NCBI GenBank assembly: GCA_900541745.1
Contig: UQLA01000004.1
Coordinates: 1 to 64,000, forward strand
Length of the DNA stretch: 64,000 nucleotides
Direction: 5' to 3'
From: an uncultured Collinsella sp.
GTDB lineage: Bacteria > Actinomycetota > Coriobacteriia > Coriobacteriales > Coriobacteriaceae
Shown: one piece after another, positions 9,150 to 19,100 of the stretch
Position numbering within the stretch: the first letter of the stretch is position 1
Layout of the letters: every line of letters starts with the position of its first letter
Notes under the pieces: generated by a model
What the model saw: only the letters and a program-made list of their open reading frames with translations
The model's database searches: none
Told to the model about the DNA's origin: nothing
Translations under genes and position numbers: made by a program

Positions 9150-9824
9150 ATGCGTATTTTGATCGTCGAGGACGAGCGGGCGCTGTGCGACGCAATCGCG
9201 CGCAGCTTGCGGAACTTGGCGTACAGTGTCGACTGCTGTCACGACGGACAGGAGGCGCTCGACCTACTGGACGTTGAGGCCTTCGACCTCGTGGTACTCG
9301 ACCTCAACCTTCCCCGCATCGACGGCATGACCGTACTCAGGGAACTTAGGAAAACTGACTGCGAGACTAAGGTACTGATTCTGTCCGCACGTGGCGAAGT
9401 ATCAGATAAAGTCGCCGGACTCGATGCCGGCGCCAACGATTACCTCACCAAGCCGTTTCATCTGGACGAGCTTGCGGCAAGGATCCGCAGCCTCACCCTC
9501 AGACGCTTCGCACAAAGCGACATAGTATTAACCTGCGGAAAGCTCAGCTTTGACACCAAGGCGCGCATCGCTTCCGTGGACAGCGTGGCTTTATCTCTTA
9601 CGCGCAAGGAAACGGGAATCTTGGAATACCTGATGCTTAATCAGGGGCGTCCGGTAAGTCAAGAGGAGCTTATCGAGCACGTTTGGGATAGCAGCGTGAA
9701 CAGCTTTAGCAACGCAACCCGCGTTCACATCTCGTCACTCCGCAAAAAGCTACGCAGCGCTTTGGGATACGACCCGATTCGCAATCGGATTGGAGAGGGC
9801 TACGTTATGGGGGATAGCGAATGA
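9150..9824 (+). CDS. OmpR-family response regulator
   Basis: A 224-residue response regulator. The receiver domain has the acidic pair VEDER, phospho-acceptor Asp51 in LVVLDLNLP, and the KPF lysine. A winged-helix DNA-binding domain follows (LTRKETGILEYLMLNQGRPVSQEELIEHVW, NATRVHISSLRKKL). The start ATG has AAGGAG 8 nt upstream; a longer frame from 9132 lacks a site. It is divergent from the CXXC/ferredoxin/TlpA operon and overlaps its kinase partner by 4 nt (ATGA). It is the obvious candidate regulator of the redox operon, though no binding site is identified. Confidence 0.95.
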   Translation: MRILIVEDERALCDAIARSLRNLAYSVDCCHDGQEALDLLDVEAFDLVVLDLNLPRIDGMTVLRELRKTDCETKVLILSARGEVSDKVAGLDAGANDYLTKPFHLDELAARIRSLTLRRFAQSDIVLTCGKLSFDTKARIASVDSVALSLTRKETGILEYLMLNQGRPVSQEELIEHVWDSSVNSFSNATRVHISSLRKKLRSALGYDPIRNRIGEGYVMGDSE

Positions 9825-10960
9825 AAAGGCTTTCGCTGCAATGGCGCATAACGATTATGACGGCACTGCTCACGTGTGCGGCATGCGTGCTGACGAACTG
9901 CCTGGTCGGCTATACGGGCATGCGCTACATGGATGCCATCGGCAGTAACATCTCGGCCTTTAAGGCAACCGGCGAAGATTCGCCCCAGGCGTTCGACCCA
10001 ACGAAAGCGACCCCCGATGACAAGGTCACGATCGTCGTAAACGACGCACAAGAGTCTTTTGGCACGACAGCCTGGTGCATCACGGCTGGAGTCACACTCC
10101 TTGGCGGCGTGCTGGCATACTTTGTGAGCGGCCGTGCGCTCAAACCGCTACGAGCTTTTGCCGCCCAGGTTGAGCGTGTGCAGCCTGACAACCTAAGCGA
10201 AATCAGACTCAGTGAAGATGTGCCCACCGAGCTACAACGATGTAGCGCCTCTTTCAACGACATGATCGCCCGTCTTGGCGAAGGGTTCTCTGCACAGCGT
10301 CAGTTTACCGGCAACGCCGCACACGAGCTGCGCACCCCGCTCGCCCTTATGCAAGCACAGATTGAACTATTCATCTCCGAGCACTCCGGTTTGCAACCCG
10401 AAACAGCCGAGCTGCTCGGCCTGCTACAAGAACAAACCGAGCGCATGTCTCGAATGACCAAGGTATTACTCGAGATGAGTGAGCTCCGCAGCGTTCCTTG
10501 CGAGGACGATGTTGAACTCGGTCCCTTGTCCGAAGAGGTCCTCACCGACCTTGCGCCACTTGCCGAGAATAAGGGCATAGCCCTCAATTGTGCTGGAGAC
10601 GCTTTGACAATCGGAAGTGATACGCTCCTCTATCGGCTGGTGTTCAATCTGGTCGAAAACGCCATCCGTTACAGCCGCCCCGGCTCGACTGTCAACGTCT
10701 CCATCAGCGACAGCGACAGCCACGTGCTCCTGCGAGTCAAAGATGAGGGCCCGGGAATACCCAAACAGTACCGAGAGAGCATCTTCCAGCCGTTCTTTCG
10801 TCTAGATAAATCCCGCAGCAGGGCATACGGCGGCGCAGGACTCGGGCTAGCGCTTGTTTGGGAGATTGCAGCCCTACACGGCGGCACGGTAGAGGTCGAA
10901 GCAAGTTCCGAGAACGGGACCACCATGCTCGTGACCCTCTCAAAGGGGGCCACCACGTGA
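9821..10960 (+). CDS. Sensor histidine kinase
   Basis: A 379-residue membrane kinase. TM1 (~residues 11-32) and TM2 (about 85-107) flank a short ~50-residue extracellular loop. A HAMP-like linker follows, then the HisKA box FTGNAAHELRTPLAL with its phospho-His, and the HATPase boxes NLVENAIRYS, DEGPGIP and GGAGLGLALVWEI. It partners the regulator with which it overlaps. The small sensor loop holds no cysteine pair, so direct thiol sensing is not obvious. The stop codon is followed immediately by an arginase-like remnant. Confidence 0.95.
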   Translation: MKRLSLQWRITIMTALLTCAACVLTNCLVGYTGMRYMDAIGSNISAFKATGEDSPQAFDPTKATPDDKVTIVVNDAQESFGTTAWCITAGVTLLGGVLAYFVSGRALKPLRAFAAQVERVQPDNLSEIRLSEDVPTELQRCSASFNDMIARLGEGFSAQRQFTGNAAHELRTPLALMQAQIELFISEHSGLQPETAELLGLLQEQTERMSRMTKVLLEMSELRSVPCEDDVELGPLSEEVLTDLAPLAENKGIALNCAGDALTIGSDTLLYRLVFNLVENAIRYSRPGSTVNVSISDSDSHVLLRVKDEGPGIPKQYRESIFQPFFRLDKSRSRAYGGAGLGLALVWEIAALHGGTVEVEASSENGTTMLVTLSKGATT

Positions 10961-11461
10961 TCCGACTGTCCAGGGGTCCCACTCGGCATTGCGAAACGCG
11001 TCCCAAAACTTGGACATGAGAAATGGGAGGCAGTTCGCATCTGTGCCGAGGACGAAGTCCTGGCGGGAATTCAGGATGCGCAGAGGAAGCTTACGGCAGA
11101 AAACCCCGACAGAGTCGTGACCGTCGGCGGCAACTGTATGGCGTCGCTTGCCCTCTTCGATTACCTGCACGGGAAATACGAGAACGTTGGAATCGTCTGG
11201 ATCTATGCGCATCCGGATGTATCCACGCTGAATGATGGCTACCCCAACGCTCACGCCATGGTACTTGGCAACCTTTTGGAACAGGGTGCACCGCAACTCG
11301 TTTCGCGGATGCGGCATCCGGTGTTTAAGCCGAGCGATGTCCTGCATGTCGGGCTACAGCAGCTCCACGACTATCAGGAAGTTTGCTTAAACAAGCATAG
11401 GTGTTGCGGTTTTAGCCGATGTCCTCATGGAGGAAAACGACATGCTGGGTCTGTCTGATTA
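10961..11461 (+). pseudogene. Arginase/agmatinase-family remnant
   Basis: Directly after the kinase stop, an open frame with no start reads GVPLGIAKRVPKLGHE and then TVGGNCMASLALFDYL, GIVWIYAHPDVSTL and NAHAMVLGNLLEQG. These correspond to the GGD-x-S, WxDAHxD and HGMP blocks of ureohydrolases. Metal ligands are altered (GGN for GGD, IYAHPD for DAHxD). A frameshift near 11400 moves the reading to GVAVLADVLMEENDM before a stop. The N-terminus and the C-terminal metal motif are missing. I conclude it is a dead gene of the arginase fold. Confidence 0.75.
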
Positions 11462-11505
11462 AAGTCCAACAGTTTCCATGAGGCATCTAGCACGGTAAAA
11501 GCTAA

Positions 11506-11735
11506 AGACCCGGGAGACCCCAAACTGTCAACCATCTTTACGGGTGCAAGGGAAACGGGCAAGACAGCCCCCTCTCGCTCCTATCCGAAACGGCGCTTGA
11601 ACACGGCTGGATTGCAGCGAATGTCTCCGCCATGCCCGGCATGCTCGAAGATATCATCGAGCACACAAAGGAGGCCGCAGGCCGTTACCTCTCGCAGCCC
11701 CATACACGCGTGAGCGGAGTTCAAGTTGGGCAGCG
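11506..11735 (+). pseudogene. Fragment of an AAA ATPase gene, paralog of the one at 26.2 kb
   Basis: About 230 bp align closely with bases ~26347-26570 of the intact ATPase gene: GACCCCAAACTGTCAACCAT, a Walker A region, CTTGAACACGGCTGGAT, and CCGGCATGCTCGAAGATAT. The Walker A has lost its glycine (GARETGKT for GARGTGKT), and a small deletion right after it shifts the frame. Neither a start nor the rest of the gene is present. It indicates that this ATPase family has been present in several copies. Confidence 0.85.
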
Positions 11736-12003
11736 GGGCGGTTTAGCGCGCCAATATAATCAAATCGTGCACTTCCATAGCCTCTCGTCTACGTGGTGTA
11801 CCGTCGTCTCCCCTTTTATCAGAGTTGGGCGATTTCAGGCACCCGAGCTGAACTCAAATTGAACTCAACGATGCCTTATCGGTCGAGGGCGTCCTAGCGA
11901 GAATATACAGAGGCGCACATTTCGCAGGAAACCTCCCATTCGTTATCATATCGGGATGCTGTCAAGGCAGCGTCAATGCGTTCGACCTACACCTTCTCGC
12001 TTT
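11736..12003. other. Noncoding gap
   Basis: No convincing gene, RNA or repeat is visible between the ATPase fragment and the following leftward gene. It appears to be degraded sequence. Confidence 0.5.
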
Positions 12004-12670
12004 TCGAGGCCTCGTCTGCAGGACCATCGGAATCGATACGGAATCGATCGGCATACCATTCATCCGAAGCAATCACCTTATGGAGCATCTGGAGATGCAG
12101 GTCGACATAGTGGCAGAACGCCTTGCCGCATTCCACGAGAGGCGCATTGTTTCTCTCGTTGGGCTCGGCTCCAAAATTAAACTCGACCTCATAGCCCTCC
12201 CCAGGCACACCCATGCTCGGCAGAACATCAATGGAGAAGTGGACGAATCCAGACGTCACCTTGTATACATCTTTTACCTTTGGATCGAACTTCTCGAGTA
12301 AGTCTTGAAGTCTTCCATCGGACATCTTCTCACCCGAGAAATCTTTCAGCTTGTTCACAGGCACACCTTGAAACACCTGCTTGAGAAAGTCATCCTGGTC
12401 TTCGGCGGCGAATAATGCGAATGTCCGCAGGCAGACTCCAACCTGTGCGCGGAGAAGCTGGGCGACGCAAACAAGATTCCTCGACTCGAGCATGGAGATG
12501 AATCCGTCTATCAGTCTCATCGCATACTCAGAGGAGGATGCCAGATATAGATCCCATTGGGTAAAGTCGCCGTTCATGAAGGGAATCACTGCATTGCGCT
12601 CGGCGACTCTCAAGGCACTCAGGCTTTGTTCTATTTTCTCAGCTTCTTGTTTGAACTGTTCGCTATCCAA
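11987..12670 (-). CDS. Hypothetical soluble protein
   Basis: A 227-residue acidic, mostly helical protein with no signal peptide or TM segment and no family I can name. It starts MDSEQFKQEAEKIEQSLSAL. The ATG has GGGGG 9 nt upstream. Mid-protein features are RLIDGFISMLESRNLVCVAQLLRAQVGVCLRTFALFA and SGFVHFSIDVLPSMG. The pattern of a helical bundle with a conserved-looking histidine resembles small proteins of the DUF5677/HEPN-like type, but I cannot assign it. It stands alone in a decay-rich interval with a host-like but slightly lower GC content. Confidence 0.7.
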   Translation of the reverse strand: MDSEQFKQEAEKIEQSLSALRVAERNAVIPFMNGDFTQWDLYLASSSEYAMRLIDGFISMLESRNLVCVAQLLRAQVGVCLRTFALFAAEDQDDFLKQVFQGVPVNKLKDFSGEKMSDGRLQDLLEKFDPKVKDVYKVTSGFVHFSIDVLPSMGVPGEGYEVEFNFGAEPNERNNAPLVECGKAFCHYVDLHLQMLHKVIASDEWYADRFRIDSDGPADEASKSEKV

Positions 12671-13082
12671 AATGCCCCCAAATGTCGGCTTCTCAACAAA
12701 TCAAAAAAGCAGGAGAGACAGAGATTAGGTTCCTGCTCCACTGAACCCGCGCTTCCAGTCGAGACACTCCTCCTCGAAGATCTCCCCAGAGTCCCGTCTC
12801 TCGCGCCCCTCACGGAACTGTCCATATCAGTGTAGCCAATCCAAGCACAGCCCCACCGCACGGCCCAGTCGCTTCCGGTCCTGCGTGGCCCCATGAAGGC
12901 GGAAGGGCGTGGTTGTCGTCATCGCGTTCCTTTCTCCTCATACCTTTTGGGCATGCGTCACGGGCCCCCGCGCGGCGCCGAGAGCGAATCGGCGCAGGCT
13001 TGGGGCCAGTTGCGTAGAGGTTGAGGTTCGGGTTTCGCCGGCTTACGCAGCTTGGCGGGCAGAGCGCCCGGGCTCGCTGCGC
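12671..13082. other. Gene-poor gap with one tiny possible gene start
   Basis: No full gene is visible. On the minus strand AAAGGA precedes an ATG at 12922 that opens a 31-codon frame (MTTTTPFRLHGATQDRKRLG) ending at 12827. It may be the 5' stub of a lost gene downstream of the PadR operon. Confidence 0.4.
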
Positions 13083-13337
13083 CTAGGGCGCGGCGGGATC
13101 CGCGACGCCGGAGGTGTCGATCTCGCCCAGATTGGCGAGCTGCTCGATGAGGGGGAGGCCCATCGGGTCGTCCACCTCGACGCCGCCGAGCACGATGGTG
13201 CTGTCGCGCGTGTCGATATGGGTTGTGAACACGGCCGGGTCGAAGCCCGAAGCGATAAAGCCAATGCCCGCGAGGACAACACCCGCGGCAACGAGCCCGC
13301 CCGCCACGGCGAGGTAGATCTTCTTCGCGCTGGTCAT
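13083..13337 (-). CDS. Small membrane-anchored protein, probably truncated
   Basis: 84 residues with one TM segment (IYLAVAGGLVAAGVVLAGIGFIASGF), then a short polar tail (HIDTRDSTIVLGGVEVDDP). AGGAG lies 8 nt before the ATG. It is the third gene of the PadR/DUF1700 operon, 15 nt after the DUF1700 stop. That position is commonly filled by a ~250-residue DUF4097-type protein with the same TM-plus-beta layout, so this may be only its N-terminal stub, ending early at a TAG (inference). Confidence 0.65.
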   Translation of the reverse strand: MTSAKKIYLAVAGGLVAAGVVLAGIGFIASGFDPAVFTTHIDTRDSTIVLGGVEVDDPMGLPLIEQLANLGEIDTSGVADPAAP

Positions 13338-13352
13338 GGTACTCACTCCTTT

Positions 13353-13976
13353 CTACGCCGCGAGATGCGCGGCAGCGCCGCCCTTCTCGCCCTTGCCCTT
13401 CCAGAAGGGCGAGGCGGCCTTCCTCGCCCAGAGCGCCGAAAGGCGCGCAATTTGTTTTGAGGCGGCCCAAGCGCCAGCACCAACGAAGAGCGCCACGCCG
13501 ACGAGGCCGAGCCCCACGCCCGCCGAGGCGAGGGCGTACGGGAAGTGGCCGATGGTGACGCCGCTTACGGCAAGCAGGAGCTCAACTACGCCCACGCCCC
13601 CGAGTGCCGCCGCGACGATCCACACGCAGAGTGCCAGCAGCCAGATGCAGATATAGACCGTGACGGCCACGGCGGCGAAGGCGGCGAGCAGCGGCACCCA
13701 CACCGGGGAGCCCACGATGGTCAGCACCCACAGCAGCGTGGTGCTGCGCCGGCGCGTCCTCGCGATCGCGCGCGGCACGGCGGGCAGGTCGTCGAGCGTG
13801 GCCTCCGCCACCTCGCCGGGTGTGCCCATGGCGGCCACGGCCTCCTCCTCGCTCATACCGTCCTCCATGCGGTCAGCGATGGCCTCCGCATAGAACGCCT
13901 TGGTCTCCTCCACCTGCTCGGCCGGCAGGCAGGCGAGCAGCTCGCCCAACCGGCCCAGAAACTCATCGCGCGTCAT
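13353..13976 (-). CDS. DUF1700 membrane protein
   Basis: 207 residues. The N-terminal ~80 residues are a helical DUF1700/HAAS-like domain (MTRDEFLGRLGELLACLPAEQ, AIADRMEDGMSEEEAVAAMG). Two or three C-terminal TM segments follow (WVLTIVGSPVWVPLLAAFAAVAV and others). Proteins of this type are co-encoded with PadR regulators and act with them in envelope-stress control, but the mechanism is unsettled. Its ATG lies inside the last codons of the upstream padR gene (14 nt overlap), so translation is coupled. Confidence 0.88.
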   Translation of the reverse strand: MTRDEFLGRLGELLACLPAEQVEETKAFYAEAIADRMEDGMSEEEAVAAMGTPGEVAEATLDDLPAVPRAIARTRRRSTTLLWVLTIVGSPVWVPLLAAFAAVAVTVYICIWLLALCVWIVAAALGGVGVVELLLAVSGVTIGHFPYALASAGVGLGLVGVALFVGAGAWAASKQIARLSALWARKAASPFWKGKGEKGGAAAHLAA

Positions 13977-14283
13977 GGTGCGCCCCCTCAACGTATGCGT
14001 AAATCTCCCGTACGGACGGCCACTCGGCCAGGAACTCCTCGATGCGTGCTCGCCCGTCGTCCGTGATGCGGTAGTACCGGCGCAGCCGCCCGTTGTGCTC
14101 GGCGGAGCGCGCCGTGATGCACCCGGCTTTCTCCAGGCGCTTGAGCAGCGGGTAGAGCGTCGACTCCGTGAGCCCCATGCTCGCCGGTACGTCCTTCACG
14201 ATCTGGTAGCCGTAGGACTCCTCGCCGGAGACGGCCGCGAGCACGCAGGCCTCCAGGAAGCCGCGCTTCATCTGTGCCTCCAT
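13963..14283 (-). CDS. PadR-family transcriptional regulator
   Basis: A 106-residue winged-helix repressor: MKRGFLEACVLAAVSGEESYGYQIVKDV, then the recognition and wing segment LTESTLYPLLKRLEKAGCITARS and RRYYRITDDGR. AGGAGG 7 nt before ATG 14283 sets the start at MEAQMKRG. It is first in a three-gene operon with DUF1700 and a small membrane protein. An A/T-rich dyad region just upstream probably binds the protein itself. Confidence 0.93.
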   Translation of the reverse strand: MEAQMKRGFLEACVLAAVSGEESYGYQIVKDVPASMGLTESTLYPLLKRLEKAGCITARSAEHNGRLRRYYRITDDGRARIEEFLAEWPSVREIYAYVEGAHHDAR

Positions 14284-14304
14284 CCGCACACCTCCTCTCG
14301 TCAT

Positions 14305-14334
14305 ATACTATGCTATACACACTATACGATGCAA
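14305..14334 (-). promoter_or_regulatory. Possible padR promoter/operator
   Basis: On the minus strand TTGCAT, an 18 nt spacer and TAGTAT lie about 25 bp upstream of the padR start. The stretch is full of TATA/CTATA steps (CGTATAGTGTGTATAGCATA) that form a rough dyad. Such A/T dyads overlapping the promoter suit PadR autoregulation, but the match is weak. Confidence 0.4.
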
Positions 14335-14940
14335 GGTATTAGACGTCAACTCTCATCGCGAAGATTCTCCGGCCCCTGCGCGCTGCGAACGTGATGTCGC
14401 GGGGCGGTTGGCATTATGCATGAAACGTCAAGTAACGCTCTTTTGATCCACTTCCACTCGGCCCCATTCGCCTTGTACAACGCCCCCTTTCAACCTTGGG
14501 TTCAAGAGAGCCGCTAGGCTGGACGTGCCGGACGGTAAAGTCCTGGACGCCATGGTGAACTTCTCCGATGCCATGGGGGTCATGGGTCTACGCCGATGGA
14601 GTCCCACGTACGCGGCAGGGCTCGCCCGTCACCGCTGGTCGCCGGACGGTCCCCACGCCCCGCTCGCCAACGCGCAGGCGACAGCAGCAGTCCAGCGCTG
14701 GCTGGAGACGCCGGAATGCCCAGAAGATGCGTTTCCCATCGCTGCGGCAGAGCTTTTTGCAGGGGTGGCAGTTTTTCTATATCCCAAGGTCAGATAGGCT
14801 TCGGTAGCCACCTTGGAAGCATCGCCAATAGACTCTTCCTTTATACGTTCGGCATAATCGTAGGCGATACCCACAAATTCCAGTCCCGAGCAACAGGAGT
14901 ACAATTGCTGCAATTGTTGCCAGCTGTTGGGAGATGGAAG
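14335..14940. other. Gap with one doubtful frame
   Basis: A GTG-initiated 90-codon frame at 14525-14797 (+) reads MPDGKVLDAMVNFSDAMG and GLARHRWSPDGPHAPLANAQ. It has no good ribosome site and no recognised family. It could be a degraded gene. Nothing else is supported here. Confidence 0.35.
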
Positions 14941-15945
14941 ATGGACTGCGATGGCTACCCATGCGTTCCCATGCCGTTGATGTGCACCGCCTTTGTGCCG
15001 GGGCAGATTGACGCTGCGGTTGCAGGCATTTCCGACCCCGATTCACGCACCATCGCCACGGCAGAAGCGCTGTACTTTCGCGGACAGGCCACGCTCGCCG
15101 CCGAGACAGCACGCCCCTATCTTGACGCCACCGACCCCGCACCGCGCTATTCCGCATGCTTTATCTGCGGATATGCCAGTCTGTCGCTCAACCGTATCGC
15201 CGATGCCCGCCGTTGCCTTGCGGGCATCCTCGATACGCCACCTGACGATGAATCGCCTGCCGTCCACGCCATGCATATCCTGTTCGCCTCTGCCGCGAGC
15301 GTCCTGCTGCACTTGCCTTCCCCGTATTCCGCCGAAGAGTTTTATCCGCTTGCGGCGCATCTGCCCGAAGGCCTGCGCCTGTTCGCCAGCTACGTGATGG
15401 CGCACGCCTTGTATCTGCGCGGCGAATACGGCCGCAGCCTGGGCATGGTGGAAAATGCCCTGATCATGAAACAGGGAAGCTATCCCATCTCGGAACTGTT
15501 CCTGCACCTGGCGGCTTCCATGGCATGCATGAGCCTCAAGGACATCGACGCCGCAAAGGCACATTTCGGAGCCGCTTGGGACATTGCGCGCCCCGACGGC
15601 CTTATCGAGCTCATTGGCGAGCACCACGGCCTTTTGCAGGGGCTTATCGAGGCATGCTTAAAATCGCAATATCCCGACGATTTCGCTCGCATCATCGAGA
15701 TTACGTATCGATTCAGCTACGGCTGGCGGCGCATCCACAACCCCGATTCGGGTGAGGACGTGGCCGACGATTTAACGACAACGGAGTTCACCATGGCCAT
15801 GCTCGCCTGCCGCGGTTGGACCAACGCCGAAATCGCGCGCCACATGGGAGTATCGCCGGGCACCGTTAAAAACCGCCTATCAGGAGTGTATGCCAAGCTT
15901 GGTATCGGAACTCGCGCCGAGCTGATTGCCCACATGTTGCGCTAG
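14941..15945 (+). CDS. LuxR-family transcriptional regulator
   Basis: 334 residues. The C-terminal ~60 residues are a LuxR/GerE helix-turn-helix (TTTEFTMAMLACRGWTNAEIARHMGVSPGTVKNRLSGVYAKLGI). The preceding ~270 residues are helical, with repeat-like features (AEALYFRGQATLAAE, ACFICGYASLSLNRIADARRC), suggesting a TPR-type sensor region. The start is the first ATG with GGGAG upstream; longer in-frame reading to 14596 has no family-like sequence. It precedes the large exported protein gene by ~155 bp in the same direction, so local control is plausible. Confidence 0.85.
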   Translation: MDCDGYPCVPMPLMCTAFVPGQIDAAVAGISDPDSRTIATAEALYFRGQATLAAETARPYLDATDPAPRYSACFICGYASLSLNRIADARRCLAGILDTPPDDESPAVHAMHILFASAASVLLHLPSPYSAEEFYPLAAHLPEGLRLFASYVMAHALYLRGEYGRSLGMVENALIMKQGSYPISELFLHLAASMACMSLKDIDAAKAHFGAAWDIARPDGLIELIGEHHGLLQGLIEACLKSQYPDDFARIIEITYRFSYGWRRIHNPDSGEDVADDLTTTEFTMAMLACRGWTNAEIARHMGVSPGTVKNRLSGVYAKLGIGTRAELIAHMLR

Positions 15946-15966
15946 CGGCCAGACTGCCCGGCGTAT

Positions 15967-15996
15967 CGAAAGCGCTCCGGGGGCCTGACGCTTTCG
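15967..15996. terminator. Hairpin after the LuxR gene
   Basis: Arms CGAAAGCG and CGCTTTCG flank a 14 nt GC-rich loop shortly after the stop codon. No T-run follows, so it is at best a weak terminator or an RNA-end structure. Confidence 0.45.
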
Positions 15997-16102
15997 CGCA
16001 CTCAAATTGGACGTTTTGACCCTTGAACGGCACTACCGCCACGGGGCGACTTCTCGCAAAATTGGATTATTTCCTCCGATGTTTGCGGGATGGGAGCCAA
16101 AG

Positions 16103-19100
16103 ATGCTTGATCGCCGTTCGTTACTTGTTGCCGGAGCGTCCTCGCTGGCGAGCATTATGTTGCCGCGCGTGCCGGGAAGCGCAAACGCCTTCATATTGCC
16201 GTTCGCGCCCACCGAAGCCTATGCCGACGAAAAAGACCCCTTCAGGGTGCTCGTTCTCTCGCGCACCATGTTTGGTGTGGTCGTGGTCGACGTCGCCAAC
16301 AAGAATATACCCATCAAGGGAGCCCAGGTCACGCTCGCGTCGCGTTATGCCGCGGGCAAGCAGCTCTCCGCCACTACCGACGACGAGGGCACGGCCATCT
16401 TTGAGGTCGCGCCTCTTTCGGAAGGCTACGTGGACGAGGCAACGCTTCTCGACGCGTACGACTTTAACGGCGGCATCTCCATTAGCATGGCGGGCTACCG
16501 CGATGTCGAGATTCCCCTTGCGCGTATCCAGGGCGGTACCGCCATAACCGCGCCCACGCGTCCGCTTTCCGACGGCGAGCCGTACTTCCGCCAGCTCACA
16601 TTCGACGAATGGGACATCCAGTACGCTGAAGCCACGTTCATGACATTGCCGAAGGACGACACGGCAAACGAGCAGCCCGATACGCACGCCTTTACCGTGC
16701 AGGCACATCTGCCACGGGGTGGACAGGCAACGCTGCGCATCAACAAAGTGACGCCTGCCGTGGGCAGCTCACCCGAAACCTTCACGCAGATTGGCCAAGT
16801 CAAGGCCAGAGCGCATCGGGCGCGGATAATCTGGCGACGTTCACACTCGAAGACAAGTTTCTCGACGCGGCATCGGGCCTTCTGGAAGAAGGGTGCAAGC
16901 TGCGCTTTGTCCTCGACTATCAGGGCAAAACCTACACGCTCTCATCCCCTATGGCCGTTGTCACCGCTCCGGCCGCAAAGGCGGAATCGGGCTCGACCAC
17001 CATCATTCCCACCACTATGGACCAAGAGATCACTCCGTTTGATTTCCCAGCGGCGTTTCCCGGCATCGGCGGCAATAAGTTCACCTGTTGGATGCCCTCG
17101 TTCCCCATTTTGTTCGATTTCTCGTTTGCCGGGTACGCGCTGTTTGGCGGAGGATACAAACCGGTCGGCTACATGAACGATTCGGGCGATCCGGATCCGG
17201 AGTACTGGAAGAAGTCACCGCGCGAGTCGGGTGCCAAGCAGGCAAACCGCTACCTCGACGAGATGGAGGGGAAGTGGAATCAGTACAAGAGTATGAGTGC
17301 CGGTTCGGGAACCGATCCAAGAAACACTAAGCTCCTTCGCCACCATTGCACGCTGCTGTTCACGATGGATATCGCCACACAGCTGTACGGCTCGCTCGCC
17401 TACGATTGGGTGGGCAAAACCTGGGGTAACAACAACGACCCCGCATACGGCAATATTAAGGCACTCTTTCAAGTAAGAACCGACCTCAATTGGACCGAGC
17501 AGTTTACCCTAGGACCGGTGCCCTTTTTCCTAAACGTCAACCCCTGGGTGCTGGCGAAGCTGGCGCTCGCCGTGGGTGCCCACACGCACGGCAGCGGCGC
17601 GGCGTTTTTCAAGAACATTTCGCTCGACTATTCCAACACGTCGGGCTCATTCACCATCCAGATCGGGCTTGCCGTTACCTTTGGCGCCGGCGTTGCAGGC
17701 GTCGCCTCGTCTGCCGTGCGTGGCGCCGCATCCCTCACCCTGTTCATTGGGTACGAGAAGGCGGACGGGCACCAGCTTCCGCGGCTGCGCGTGGGTGCAG
17801 ACGTCGATGTCGATGTGATACTCCAGTTCGTAATGTTCAAGTGGACCACCAAGGCTTGGTCGGGATCGTGGCCCACGCTCATCGATTCGTGGAATATGTC
17901 GGTGAACAATGGCGACCAGTATGTGCTCCAGCGCTCTGAGCTCGCATTGGGTGGAGATACGCCTTATACGCTGGATGCCTGCTTCGGCTCGGCCGGCAAC
18001 ATTGAGGCGGGCGGCGTGCCGCAATTTATCGCATCGGCCACCATCGTCACCAACGCCGAACTGCTCGCACGCGCCGAGGTTAAGGCCGCTGCCGTAAACG
18101 CCGCGCCTGTCGTGCGCGATTGGGATCGGGCGGTCACGCGCATTGAGCTCGAGGCGGATGCAGAAAGCGACGACACGGGACAGATCGAGCATTTCGTCCA
18201 TGCACTGATAGAGAACGACGAAAACGCCGCGCCGATGTATGAGTACACCTACATCGGTCAGGCAACGAACACCGTTGCCGACCCGAACGCCGATTCTGCC
18301 GGCGTGTCGGAGGACGAGCGTGGCGGCATCAAGCCCTCGAGCGACAACGTGCTGTTTGCTGGCGTGCTCAGCGAAGCCCACATGAAGCTGGCAATGATTG
18401 CCGGCGTAGAATGCCTGTTCCGTATCGCCTCGGTGCGCTACGGCGACAATGGTCGCTCGCGCCTGGTGGTACACACAAAGGCAAACGGGACGTGGTCCGC
18501 TCCCACGCCTGTGGACTTTCCCCTTGGGTTTGGCGAGGGCGACGTGGAGCGCGACAGCATATACGATTACGACTTCGACGTAGTGGAATATACGGACGGA
18601 AGAGGAAACCAGGACGCCTACGTGCTGCTGGTCTCGGGCGAGCGCCCCGCCGGCGACAACACCCTTTTCGATACGGCGAGCACATCCGGCATACTGTCCG
18701 TTGTGCGCCTGCGCATAAGCAACGACGGAGTTCGCGTGATATCGCACACGTCGTGGCGCAGCATCTCGCGCGGCCGCCTTCAGGAGGATGGCTACCATTG
18801 CCTGCAGTGCCCACGCATCACGGTGGGCAAGACACTTGTCGACGGGCGCCTGTCGGGCGCCTACCTCCACCGCCGCGGAACCACCGCAGAAAAGACGCTC
18901 GGCAGCGAGGCCGAGGTTGCGCTGGAGTGCTTTACCCTGTGGTCGGACGTTTCGGGCGACAGTCTCACGTTCCGTCAGGTCCTCCGCTTTCCGCAGGCAC
19001 CGTCGAGCATCGAGCTCGGCGCGCCCGAGAATATCAACGGCAAAATGGTGGTGCCCATTGCATACGAGACCGCAGGCGGTTGTGGCTGTGCATCGTACGC

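Noticed and set aside
12631..12894. 87-codon minus-strand frame upstream of the unknown 227-residue gene
   Set aside because: Low-complexity Arg/Ser composition and no good start; overlaps the real gene's 5' end.
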